From contig DGDY01000034.1 of NCBI GenBank assembly GCA_002385675.1, positions 1 through 7,493 of the forward strand: a DNA stretch of 7,493 nt. Direction: 5' to 3'. Shown here piece by piece: positions 1 to 6,412 of this stretch; within the stretch, counting starts at the first letter, position 1, and the number at the start of each line of letters is the position of its first letter. This DNA is from Anaerolineales bacterium UBA3940. GTDB taxonomy: Bacteria > Chloroflexota > Anaerolineae > Aggregatilineales > UBA3940. The notes beneath the pieces were generated by a model. It made no database searches and was not told the origin of the DNA. It saw only the letters and a program-made list of their open reading frames with translations. Made by a program: the position numbers and the translations under genes.

Positions 1-4
1 TAGC

Positions 5-44
5 CCCCTCTCCCGGTCGCGACCCGCGGTCGCTGGGAGAGGGG
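5..44. terminator. Hairpin with CCCCTCTCCC arms, distal to the minus-strand gene
   Basis: Positions 5-14 (CCCCTCTCCC) are a perfect reverse complement of 35-44, giving a 10-bp stem around a 20-nt loop. The loop begins with its own palindrome, GGTCGCGACC (15-24). It is the second hairpin after the stop codon of the minus-strand lipoprotein gene. No T-run follows on either strand, so terminator function is inferred from position. It could equally be a dispersed palindromic repeat. Confidence 0.45.
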
Positions 45-61
45 AAGATATGTCACTCAGC

Positions 62-100
62 GCCCCTCTCCCAGGCACACCTTGCCCCCGGGGAGGGGGC
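62..100 (-). terminator. Hairpin just after the stop codon of the minus-strand gene
   Basis: Positions 62-72 pair with 91-100 over 10 bp with a single bulged base (T67) and an 18-nt loop. Read on the minus strand it starts 5 nt after the stop codon at 106-108, the usual place for a terminator. The left arm repeats the same 10-mer (CCCCTCTCCC, 63-72) as the neighbouring hairpin. No U-tract follows, so it may slow RNA decay or terminate only weakly. Confidence 0.45.
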
Positions 101-105
101 ATTCC

Positions 106-2418
106 TCATTCAATCGCCGTCCATGACTGCGCGTAGGGGGCGTCCGCCGTCCACTGGCCGTCGACCCTCAGCCCGCGCGCAAAGAAGCTGTACGAGCGCT
201 GGGCGTTCGGCGTGAAGAGCGACTCGCCGGGCTGATCCGCCTCGATCCAGCGCACCCACTCATTCCGCCCCGACGTGTCGTCGCGGTAGTAGATCTCGTA
301 GCGCACAATCTGCGATGGGTCGCTGGCCCGCCACTTGACGAGCGCCGCCGTGCGCGTCACATCCAGCAGCGGCAGCACCGTAACGATCGGGTCGCCCATC
401 GGCTCGATGAGAATGACCGGCGAGCCGCCGATCATGTAGCCCGCCGCCGGGTCGCCATTGTGAGCCCGGTTCGTCGCTGGCTGGAGCGGGAAGTGATACG
501 CGCCATCCGGGGCGGGCGTTATGATCTGGCGCTCGCCGCTCGGCAGGATCATCTCCGCCTGTTCGCCGCGGGCCGGTATGGCGACCTCACCCGCCTGCCC
601 GCTCTCGTCCCATACAACCGTGATGATCTGCTGCGTGTCCGGCTTCGAGAAGATCATCCGCTGCCGCCCGTTCTGCGTATACCCGGTTAGCGGGATCACC
701 GGGCTATCACCGAAGACCTCTGCCACGACGCGGTAGGCGCGATACGCAGGGCGCTCGGTGCCCGGCTCGGGGTGCTGGTTGAAACACAGGTTATCGGCGC
801 GGTTGCGCACAAGCCCCAGCGCATCGCCCCAGCAGGCCGCTCCGTCCTCGCACAGGCTGCCGTCGTGCGGCGGGAAGGTCGTACCCGCCGGCTGGTTGCC
901 GCAGTCGTCGTATAGCTGGAAGTGGAACAGCTTGTCCGCCCCGCCGAGAATGGCGAACGTCGCGTTCTGGATGATGTATGACGCCTGCTCCTGCATCGAG
1001 GCACGCCACACGATCTGATCCGGGCGTGTGGCCCACTGCGGGCCGGGGTAATCGTCCCACACGGCCACGCCGGACTCGTTCAGCCAGATAGGGATATCGC
1101 CCAGCCCGTGCGTCGCCAGCAGCGTCTCGAGCCGCTGGATCGCGTAGAACGAGTCAGACGGGTGGCTGTAGGCGTGCAGCGCCACCATATCGAACGGGTA
1201 GCGCCCCTCGACAGGCTGCTCGTCGTTCTTGTAGATGTCAAGCAGGCGGTAGATGAAGTCGGGCTGCTCAAACAGCACCAGCCCGCCGATCATGATCTGC
1301 GCCTCCGGATCGGCCTGGCGCGCGGCGATGTAGGCCACCTTCAGCAGGCGGGCGTAGTCTTCGACGCTCCCCTGCCAGAACAGCGTGAAGTCGGGCTCGT
1401 TCCACACCTCCCACACGCGCACGCCCGCGCCTTCCGGCCAGCCCTCGCGCTGGGCCAGCACGCCGCCCGGCTTGTAGCGCTCGACCGCATGGAACACGAA
1501 CTCCGCCCAGGCATTGTCGGGGTTAAGCTGCTTGCCGGGGGCGGGTGTATCACTGCCATCGGCGAAGATCGGCTGGTGGATGTGCCCCGGAACCGCGCCC
1601 TCCCCCCGGTAGATATCCGGGAAGCCGAGCAGGATCGCCTCGGTGTGCAGGCCATAGATCACGTCGTTGCGGACGGTGTTGTCATACAGCGCCCAGTTGT
1701 AGTTGTTCGGCTGCTGCTCGATCTCGCTCCAGTAGATCGGGAAGCGATCCCACCCGGCGCCCGCGTCGATGCCCCGGTGGAAGCGCTCGTCGTCCGTCTC
1801 GTGCTGTGCGCTGCTGATGAAGTTGATGCCCAGCCGCTCGGAGTACAGCGCGCCCTCGCGCGGGCGGGGGATGACCGGCGTGGCGGTCGGCGTGGGGCTA
1901 GCAGCCGGTGTTGGCGTAACAGCGAGAGTGGGCGTCGGGCTGGGCAGCACGCCCGGCTCGGTCGGCGCGAGCGTCGGCACCTGCGTGATGCCGCTGATGT
2001 CGAGCGTCGGCTCCGGCAGCGCATCGCCCCCCAGCCCCGGCGTCGCTCCGAACGGGCCGACGCGGAGCGGTGTTGCCGTCACATACACGATGTAGGGCGT
2101 AATGGTCGGCTCGACACCCGGCGGGACGTAACCTTCGGGCGTCGCGGTCACGTAGATGATGTAAGGCGTCGGCGTGGGCTCGGGTGGAGGCCCGGCGCCC
2201 TCCGGCGTGGCCGTCACGTAGATAATATACGGCGTCGGCGTGGGGGTTCCCGCCGCCCCGGCGACCTCACCGCCCGGCGTCGGCGAGACGCGGATGATGC
2301 GCGGGGTCGGCGTGGGCGCGCCACCCGGCAGCGCCCTGCACGCACCGAGCACCACAGCAGCAGCGGCGAGTACAAACAGCAGGGTCAGGATGGCGCGTCG
2401 CGAACGGTGATCAGACAT
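106..2418 (-). CDS. Secreted lipoprotein with clan GH-A-like glycoside hydrolase domain and FnIII-like C-terminus
   Basis: 770 residues. The N-terminus is a lipoprotein signal: basic RSRR, a hydrophobic stretch (about 10-24) and lipobox L-G-A-C with Cys27, so the protein should be lipid-anchored outside the membrane. Residues 34-184 form a Pro/Thr-rich linker that begins with a 23-residue repeat. From about 190 to 570 the sequence looks like a (beta/alpha)8 glycosidase of clan GH-A: VWEVWNEP (335-342) supplies a candidate acid/base Glu341 in the Asn-Glu-Pro motif, and IWLNESG (444-450) a candidate nucleophile Glu448. Residues about 573-650 look like a beta-sandwich tail, and about 676-768 resemble a fibronectin type III domain (YEIYYR, YSFFARG). 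The exact GH family (GH39- or GH5-like) and substrate cannot be read from sequence alone; polysaccharide or glycoside cleavage at the cell surface is the inference. The gene stands alone, divergent from the hydrolase gene. The ATG at 2418 is chosen because it immediately precedes the signal peptide; its RBS is weak. Confidence 0.85.
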   Translation of the reverse strand: MSDHRSRRAILTLLFVLAAAAVVLGACRALPGGAPTPTPRIIRVSPTPGGEVAGAAGTPTPTPYIIYVTATPEGAGPPPEPTPTPYIIYVTATPEGYVPPGVEPTITPYIVYVTATPLRVGPFGATPGLGGDALPEPTLDISGITQVPTLAPTEPGVLPSPTPTLAVTPTPAASPTPTATPVIPRPREGALYSERLGINFISSAQHETDDERFHRGIDAGAGWDRFPIYWSEIEQQPNNYNWALYDNTVRNDVIYGLHTEAILLGFPDIYRGEGAVPGHIHQPIFADGSDTPAPGKQLNPDNAWAEFVFHAVERYKPGGVLAQREGWPEGAGVRVWEVWNEPDFTLFWQGSVEDYARLLKVAYIAARQADPEAQIMIGGLVLFEQPDFIYRLLDIYKNDEQPVEGRYPFDMVALHAYSHPSDSFYAIQRLETLLATHGLGDIPIWLNESGVAVWDDYPGPQWATRPDQIVWRASMQEQASYIIQNATFAILGGADKLFHFQLYDDCGNQPAGTTFPPHDGSLCEDGAACWGDALGLVRNRADNLCFNQHPEPGTERPAYRAYRVVAEVFGDSPVIPLTGYTQNGRQRMIFSKPDTQQIITVVWDESGQAGEVAIPARGEQAEMILPSGERQIITPAPDGAYHFPLQPATNRAHNGDPAAGYMIGGSPVILIEPMGDPIVTVLPLLDVTRTAALVKWRASDPSQIVRYEIYYRDDTSGRNEWVRWIEADQPGESLFTPNAQRSYSFFARGLRVDGQWTADAPYAQSWTAIE
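2065..2313 (-). repeat. Four-copy 23-residue (69-bp) Pro/Thr repeat in the lipoprotein linker
   Basis: Residues 36-118 of the lipoprotein contain four units of the type TPTPYIIYVTATPEG. The aligned residues Arg40, Tyr63, Tyr86 and Tyr109 lie exactly 23 residues apart. The first unit is divergent (PRIIRVSPTPGG) and the last is PYIVYVTATPL. Each has a short hydrophobic strand-like core flanked by Pro/Thr. It probably acts as an extended spacer lifting the enzyme off the membrane or through the cell-wall layer, and such segments may be O-glycosylated. Confidence 0.85.
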
Positions 2419-2472
2419 GAAATCATCTCGTTACAGGTCGAAGCCCGGCTGCAGCCGGCGGCGAACAGCCCT

Positions 2473-2478
2473 ATCATA
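2473..2478 (-). promoter_or_regulatory. Candidate extended -10 for the lipoprotein gene
   Basis: On the minus strand the sequence reads TGG-TATGAT, an extended -10 (TGn plus a near-consensus hexamer), about 55 nt upstream of the ATG at 2418. No good -35 is seen; TTACGG at 2498-2503 is the nearest, with 19-nt spacing. This is a motif match only. Confidence 0.35.
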
Positions 2479-2584
2479 CCACAGGCGCAGAAGTCTGCCG
2501 TAAGCGGCCCTTCCGTCTGAATCGCGGAAGGCTGGAAAGACCGGAAAACACGGATACCGTCCCCACGATTCGAGTCTGGACGGG

Positions 2585-2611
2585 AGCCGCGACGTTTAGT
2601 CGCGGCGGCTC
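2585..2611. repeat. REP-like hairpin repeat, copy 1
   Basis: GCCGCGAC (2586-2593) pairs perfectly with GTCGCGGC (2599-2606) around a 5-nt loop GTTTA. An asymmetric GGCTC tail (2607-2611) can alternatively pair with GAGCC at 2584-2588. It matches the copy 54 nt downstream at 26 of 27 positions, the difference lying in the loop. Because it lies between divergent genes it cannot terminate either of them. Confidence 0.75.
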
Positions 2612-2638
2612 CTCCTAGCGGCGCATTTTCCCCACCAC

Positions 2639-2665
2639 AGCCGCGACGTTCAGTCGCGGCGGCTC
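2639..2665. repeat. REP-like hairpin repeat, copy 2
   Basis: Second copy of the 27-nt element, in the same orientation: stem 2640-2647 with 2653-2660, loop GTTCA, and the same GGCTC tail. Conservation of stem and tail but not of the spacer between the copies (2612-2638) suggests a dispersed palindromic repeat family rather than a recent duplication of the whole block. Confidence 0.75.
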
Positions 2666-2722
2666 TTTCCACCATTACCTCTTTATTACCAATAAATCAC
2701 TCCTCTGCCTATGCGCATCCGG

Positions 2723-2728
2723 TACAAT
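2723..2728 (+). promoter_or_regulatory. Candidate -10 box for the nicotinamidase-like gene
   Basis: TACAAT, one mismatch from the sigma-70 -10 consensus, lies 54 nt upstream of the chosen start. No clear -35 hexamer is present at 16-18 nt. If used, the transcript would start near 2735, which rules out the upstream in-frame ATG at 2711 and supports the start at 2783. Confidence 0.35.
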
Positions 2729-2782
2729 ATGGACAGGACCCCCTCTGACCGCAAATCGCCGGGGAGGAAAGGAGAGGAGCAA

Positions 2783-3712
2783 ATGGCATACCCCGACTTT
2801 TACAATCCGCAGCGCGTCGGCGAGATGTTCCGCCCGGACGTGGAAGCCGTGACGCGGGCCGGACGCGAGGCGGGCCTGTCCCCCGCTTCGGAGGATGAGC
2901 GCCGCGTGCTGTTGCTGCTTGTCGACCCGCAGGTTGACTTCATTCACGTGGATGGTGCGCTGAGCGTGCCCGGCGCGGTGGACGACACCCGCCGCACGAT
3001 CGAGTGGCTGTTCGAGCATGTGGGTGAGATCACGACCATCGCTGCCTCGTTCGACACGCACACCCCCATGCAGATCTTCTACCCCGGCTGGTGGGTCAGC
3101 CCGGAGGGCAAGCACCCGCAGCCCTACACACTCATCACGCCGGAGGATGTGGACTCCGGGCGCTGGTGCCCGACCGTCGAGGAGGAGTGGTCGGTTGAGT
3201 ACGTGCACCGGCTCGCCGAGCAGAGCCGCAAGGTGCTGACCATCTGGCCCTACCACACCATGCTCGGTACGCCGGGCCACGCCATGACGCCCGCGCTCTA
3301 TGAGGCCGTCGCTTACCATGCCGCCGCCCGCAGCACCGCGCCTGAATTCCTGATCAAGGGCCGGATCCCCAAAACCGAGCACTATTCGATGCTGGAGCCG
3401 GAGGTCAAGGTTCCGGAGGAGCCGGGCGGCACGCTCAACCTCGACTTCATTAACTTCATCGCGCAGTACGACCTCGTGTACATCGCCGGGCAGGCCAAGA
3501 GCCACTGCGTGCTGGAGACGACTCGCTCGCTCATCAACCACTTCAGCGAGGAGCGCCCCGAACTGATCCGGCGCTGGCGCGTGCTGACCGACTGCACCTC
3601 GTCCGTCGCCCACCCCGAGGTAGACTTCGAGGCGATGGCCAACGAGGCATACGCCCACTTCGTCGACGAGTACGGCCTCCAATTGGTAACGACAGCCGAT
3701 CCGCTCGGCTAG
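2783..3712 (+). CDS. Nicotinamidase/isochorismatase-family cysteine hydrolase, long form
   Basis: 309 residues from the ATG at 2783, chosen because a purine-rich RBS (AAAGGAGAGGAG, 2768-2779) sits directly upstream; an in-frame ATG at 2711 would add 24 unlikely residues and overlap the -10 box. The family triad is visible: Asp48 in VDPQVDF, Lys192 in IKGR and nucleophile Cys242 in AGQAKSHCV. The metal site of nicotinamidases also matches: Asp91 and His93 (DTH) plus His158 in the WPYH...GTPGH block (155-166). An intact active site argues for hydrolysis of nicotinamide to nicotinate (NAD salvage) or of a related amide. The protein is much longer than typical nicotinamidases (about 180-220 residues): it has an N-terminal extension of about 40 residues, an expanded segment between His93 and His158, and another around 203-220. 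No other NAD gene is adjacent, so the substrate is not fixed by context. Confidence 0.82.
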   Translation: MAYPDFYNPQRVGEMFRPDVEAVTRAGREAGLSPASEDERRVLLLLVDPQVDFIHVDGALSVPGAVDDTRRTIEWLFEHVGEITTIAASFDTHTPMQIFYPGWWVSPEGKHPQPYTLITPEDVDSGRWCPTVEEEWSVEYVHRLAEQSRKVLTIWPYHTMLGTPGHAMTPALYEAVAYHAAARSTAPEFLIKGRIPKTEHYSMLEPEVKVPEEPGGTLNLDFINFIAQYDLVYIAGQAKSHCVLETTRSLINHFSEERPELIRRWRVLTDCTSSVAHPEVDFEAMANEAYAHFVDEYGLQLVTTADPLG

Positions 3713-3743
3713 CCTCAGCACTCTTTAGCAGCAGCACTTCCCC

Positions 3744-3776
3744 GGTCGCTCCGCGTGCAACTAACGCGGAGCGGCT
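3744..3776 (+). terminator. Strong hairpin after the nicotinamidase-like gene
   Basis: GCTCCGCGT (3748-3756) pairs perfectly with ACGCGGAGC (3764-3772) around a 7-nt loop. With G-U pairs the stem extends to 13 bp (3744-3776). It starts 31 nt after the stop codon and is followed by the U-rich but interrupted GTGTTATA, consistent with an intrinsic terminator lacking a full U-tract. Confidence 0.6.
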
Positions 3777-3780
3777 GTGT

Positions 3781-3804
3781 TATAACCTGAGGCAACGCCT
3801 TAGG
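3781..3804 (+). promoter_or_regulatory. Candidate -10 box and leader hairpin upstream of the DegV pair
   Basis: TATAAC (3781-3786) is a near-consensus -10 about 64 nt before the first degV start; no good -35 is seen. Overlapping its last base, 3786-3793 can pair with 3797-3804 (8 bp including one G-U, loop AAC). If TATAAC is a real -10, transcription would begin inside this hairpin, so the two readings partly compete. Confidence 0.3.
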
Positions 3805-3849
3805 CAGGCCCGTATAGCACCATGATGCCGCCAGCAAAAAGGAAACACG

Positions 3850-4722
3850 ATGACAACTACAGACCACCGTGTCGCGCTCGTGACCGATAGCACCTGCGAC
3901 ATCCCCAGAGACATCGCGCGCAGCCATGACATCATCATCGTGCCTCAAATGCTGATCTGGGGCACCGAGGAGCTTCGCGACCACATCGACATCTCACCCA
4001 AAGAATTCTACGAGCGGCTCGCCCGCGACCCGGCCCATCCTTCCTCTTCCCAGACGGACATTCGCACCTTCCGTCAATTGTTTGAGGAACTGCGGGATGC
4101 AGGCACTCGGGAAATCCTGCTCATCCTGCTGAGCGACCAGTTCAGCGGCACAATCACCTCTGCGCGGCAGGCCAGCGACCTCGTCAAGGGCGTGACTGTC
4201 CACATCGTCAACTCAATGACCGCGTCAATGGGGCTTGGCTTTCAGGTGCTGGCCGCTGCCCGCGCACGCGCCGAGGGCGGCACGGTGGCGGACATGATCG
4301 CGGCGGCGGAGGCCGTCCGCGAGCGCATCCACCTGCTGCTGTCGGTCGAGACGCTGGAGTACCTGCACCGGGGCGGGCGCATCGGCGGCGCGGCCAAGCT
4401 GATCGGCACGGCGCTGCAGCTCAAGCCCATGCTGGAAGTCAACGCGCGGCTGGGGCGCGTGGAGCCGGTCGAGCGCACGCGGACGCGCCGGAGGGCGATC
4501 CAGCGGCTGTACGAAGTCTTCTGCGAGCGGGTGGACCCCGCCCGACCCGCCCGTATCGCCGTGATGCACGGCAACGCGCTGGAGGATGCAGAGGCACTCG
4601 CCGAGCGGGTCCGCAATGACTACAACCTCATTGAACTGATCGTCACAAGCACGTCACCGGTCATCGGCGTGCACACCGGGCCGGGCGCGCTCGGCCTGTG
4701 TGGTTACAACGAACCGGACTAG
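3850..4722 (+). CDS. DegV-family fatty-acid-binding protein (FakB-like), first of a tandem pair
   Basis: 290 residues, the usual DegV length. ATG 3850 is preceded by an RBS-like AAAAAGGAA about 5 nt upstream. Family signatures run in order: VTDSTCDIP (11-19), SSSQT (65-69), the FSGT loop (98-101), SMGLGF (126-131), LEYLHRGGRIGG (169-180) leading into a GTALQLKP segment (186-193), and HTGPG (275-279). DegV proteins bind a single fatty acid in a deep pocket; in Firmicutes the FakB members present it to the kinase FakA, giving acyl-phosphate for phospholipid synthesis. That role here is inferred from the family; no FakA gene is in the window. The protein is presumably cytosolic, as there is no signal peptide. 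It is followed after 36 nt by a paralogue, so the two are probably co-transcribed from a promoter upstream of 3850. Confidence 0.9.
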   Translation: MTTTDHRVALVTDSTCDIPRDIARSHDIIIVPQMLIWGTEELRDHIDISPKEFYERLARDPAHPSSSQTDIRTFRQLFEELRDAGTREILLILLSDQFSGTITSARQASDLVKGVTVHIVNSMTASMGLGFQVLAAARARAEGGTVADMIAAAEAVRERIHLLLSVETLEYLHRGGRIGGAAKLIGTALQLKPMLEVNARLGRVEPVERTRTRRRAIQRLYEVFCERVDPARPARIAVMHGNALEDAEALAERVRNDYNLIELIVTSTSPVIGVHTGPGALGLCGYNEPD

Positions 4723-4758
4723 CCACGAGCCTTATTCTACTTTATGAGGGGGATTGAT

Positions 4759-5628
4759 ATGAGCAAACAGCCTTATCGCATCGCACTGATTACGGACAGC
4801 ACGAGTGACCTGCCGCAAAACCTGCGCGACGAGTACTGCATCTACGTCGCGCCGCTGTATCTGCTGTGGGGCAACGAGCAGTACCGTGACGGTGTCGATA
4901 TTACCGCCGAGGAGTTCTACGAGCGTCTGCCCCGTTCTACCATCCACCCAACGACCTCACAGCCCACCCCGGGCGACTTTATGAACCTGCTGGAGCAGGC
5001 CAAGCGTGACGGCGCTGAAGAGGCTGTGATCATTACGATCAGCGACAAGCTCAGCGGAACGTACGACTCGGCCCTCCAGGCCGCCGAGATGGTGGACATC
5101 CCGGTGCACGTGTTCGACTCACGCTCGGTGTCGATGGGGCTTGGCTTTCAGGTGCTGGCCGCCGCCCGCGCGCGTGATGCAGGTGGCGATGCGCAGGCCA
5201 TGCTGGCCGCCGCCGAGAAGGTCCGCCAGCACATCAACATCATCTTCACTGTCGATACGCTCGAATACCTGCACCGGGGCGGGCGTATCGGCGGCGCAGC
5301 CAAGCTGATCGGTACGGCGCTCCAGCTCAAGCCGCAGCTCATCATGAGCGCCGAGAGCGGCGTCATCGAGGCTGGCGCGAAGGTCCGCACCCGCAAGAAG
5401 GCGCTCGAGAGCGTCTTCACGGCCTTTGTGGAGAAGTTGAACGGCCACCGCAATCTGCACATCACTGTGCTGCACGTCTGCGCGCAGGAAGAGGCGGAGC
5501 AGCTCGCCAAGCGGCTGCAGGATCAGTACCACGTGGACGAGTTGATCATTACCAGCACATCGCCGGTCATCGGCGCACACGCCGGGCCGGGGACAGTCGG
5601 CGTAGTTGGCTACGCCGAGGTGGAATAA
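4759..5628 (+). CDS. DegV-family fatty-acid-binding protein (FakB-like), second of a tandem pair
   Basis: 289 residues from ATG 4759, chosen over the in-frame ATG at 4744 because GAGGGGGA (4746-4753) is a well-placed RBS for 4759 and because this start aligns with the first paralogue. The signatures are intact: ITDSTSDLP (11-19), TTSQPT (65-70), the LSGT loop (98-101), SMGLGF (125-130), LEYLHRGGRIGG (168-179) and HAGPG (274-278). About half the residues match the upstream copy; the 26 residues from Thr167 to Pro192 are identical to 168-193 of the first protein. Differences cluster in 20-120 and 193-260, which in this family include parts lining the acyl pocket and the surface, so the two may bind different acyl chains. 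The lipid-binding role is family knowledge; division of labour is inference. A nested inverted repeat that may end the transcript follows at 5663-5753. Confidence 0.9.
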   Translation: MSKQPYRIALITDSTSDLPQNLRDEYCIYVAPLYLLWGNEQYRDGVDITAEEFYERLPRSTIHPTTSQPTPGDFMNLLEQAKRDGAEEAVIITISDKLSGTYDSALQAAEMVDIPVHVFDSRSVSMGLGFQVLAAARARDAGGDAQAMLAAAEKVRQHINIIFTVDTLEYLHRGGRIGGAAKLIGTALQLKPQLIMSAESGVIEAGAKVRTRKKALESVFTAFVEKLNGHRNLHITVLHVCAQEEAEQLAKRLQDQYHVDELIITSTSPVIGAHAGPGTVGVVGYAEVE

Positions 5629-5662
5629 GGCGCGCTTCCACAGGCCAGCAGTCTGTTCACAT

Positions 5663-5753
5663 CCCCCTCCCGACCTCGCCATAACGGCGTCGCACCCGGT
5701 TAACCTCCCCTCACGCTGAGGGAGAAGCCAAACAAAGCGAGGTCCGGAGGGGG
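5663..5753. repeat. Nested inverted repeat after the DegV pair, possible terminator
   Basis: Positions 5663-5679 pair with 5737-5753 at 16 of 17 positions (C5671/C5745 mismatched). Inside lies a perfect 6-bp hairpin, CCCTCA (5708-5713) with TGAGGG (5717-5722), loop CGC. The right arm is followed by GTGTTTTA, so on the plus strand it could terminate the degV transcript. The 57-nt interior is long for a simple terminator, and the layout resembles a short non-autonomous palindromic repeat. Confidence 0.6.
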
Positions 5754-5818
5754 TGTTTTACGAAGCGCCCTTCCGTTAGAAAGAGCCGCCCAACCTCCCC
5801 ACCCCGGTTGACCTCCCC
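5695..5818 (+). repeat. Short direct repeats of CCCGGTT[AG]ACCTCCCC type
   Basis: The 16-mer at 5695-5710 recurs at 5803-5818 with one difference (TTAACC against TTGACC). A shorter AACCTCCCC lies at 5792-5800. The last copy supplies the -35 hexamer of the candidate promoter for the deacylase gene, so the repeat may have been co-opted as promoter sequence. Confidence 0.55.
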
Positions 5819-5836
5819 CTGCCAACTGCCTAAACT
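5808..5836 (+). promoter_or_regulatory. Sigma-70-like promoter for the deacylase gene
   Basis: TTGACC (5808-5813) and TAAACT (5831-5836) are separated by exactly 17 nt, the best -35/-10 pair in the window, and lie 38 nt upstream of the start at 5874. The -10 lacks the final consensus AAT pattern, so strength is uncertain. Confidence 0.5.
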
Positions 5837-5873
5837 TTAGGTGACATCACCAGGAACGAGGTAAGGAGACATC

Positions 5874-6353
5874 ATGGAAATCCGCACACCTGCGCACGTC
5901 CAGCGCGCACTTGACGATCTCGGTCTGGGTATCCGCGTCCGCGAGCATGATGCACCGACCGCCACCGCCGAGGAAGCCGCTGCCGCCGCAGGCTGCGAGC
6001 TTGGCGCTATCGTAAAGAGCCTGTGCTTCACCGTCAACGGCGAGCCGGTGCTGATCCTCACCGCTGGCGACCAGCGCGTCGATGAGCGGAAGATCGGCGA
6101 GTTGTACGGCGTGAGCCGCAAGAAGGTTCGCATGGCCGACCGCGACACGACAATCGCCGTGACCGGCTACGAGCCGGGCGGAGTGCCGCCCATCGGGCTG
6201 GCTACGACCCTGCCCGTGCTGGTCGATGAAACGCTGAGGCGCTACGAGATAGTCCATGCCGCCGCCGGAGCCAGCAACGCGACGTTCCCCATACCGTTCC
6301 AGACGCTTGTGCAGATCACGGACGGGCGGATAGCAGACATTGCGAAAGGCTGA
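5874..6353 (+). CDS. YbaK/EbsC/ProX-family aminoacyl-tRNA deacylase
   Basis: 159 residues, typical of free-standing YbaK-domain proteins. The start is firm: AAGGAG (5863-5868) lies 5 nt before ATG 5874. Family features include the conserved Lys48 in AIVKSLCF (45-52), which corresponds to the lysine needed for deacylation in YbaK, the strand VLILTAGDQRVD (59-70), KKVRMA (83-88), the glycine loop GGVPPIG (102-108), and the C-terminal AAGASNATFP (130-139). Members hydrolyse mischarged aminoacyl-tRNA in trans, for example Cys-tRNAPro or Ala-tRNAPro; which one cannot be told from this sequence. It acts in the cytosol and looks monocistronic, with its own promoter, a nested repeat upstream and a candidate promoter for the next gene downstream. 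Confidence 0.88.
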   Translation: MEIRTPAHVQRALDDLGLGIRVREHDAPTATAEEAAAAAGCELGAIVKSLCFTVNGEPVLILTAGDQRVDERKIGELYGVSRKKVRMADRDTTIAVTGYEPGGVPPIGLATTLPVLVDETLRRYEIVHAAAGASNATFPIPFQTLVQITDGRIADIAKG

Positions 6354-6412
6354 GACTGCTCGCGCGATGGGCAGGGCTGTGTGCTCGTGTTTCATCCCCG
6401 CCCGATTTCGAC

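Larger units (their letters stand above)
2419..2782. other. 364-nt divergent intergenic region
   Basis: The region separates the minus-strand lipoprotein gene from the plus-strand hydrolase gene. It holds a candidate promoter at each end and two hairpin repeats in the middle. I see no credible coding sequence in it: open frames that run into it lack ribosome-binding sites and are antisense extensions or upstream extensions of the flanking genes. Confidence 0.7.

Noticed and set aside
1108..2520. 470-residue open frame on the plus strand, antisense to the large lipoprotein gene
   Set aside because: Its composition is Arg/Ala/Gly-rich low-complexity sequence typical of a GC-rich antisense frame, it has no RBS or recognisable motif, and the opposite strand encodes a protein with clear signal, linker and enzyme motifs.
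2585..2665. CRISPR-like repeat-spacer unit
   Set aside because: There are only two copies, the element is itself a full hairpin, the single spacer is 27 nt, and no cas gene or further repeat is present.
2711..2782. N-terminal extension of the nicotinamidase-like protein from ATG 2711
   Set aside because: The candidate -10 box at 2723-2728 lies inside it, the extension is not hydrophobic or motif-bearing, and a strong RBS directly precedes ATG 2783.
2675..3721. 348-residue open frame on the minus strand opposite the nicotinamidase-like gene
   Set aside because: The plus-strand protein has a complete catalytic triad and metal site and a good RBS; the antisense frame shows no family motif and is a GC-driven shadow.
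3850..5628. A single fused or frameshifted DegV gene
   Set aside because: Each copy has its own start, RBS, full set of family motifs and stop, so these are two complete genes.
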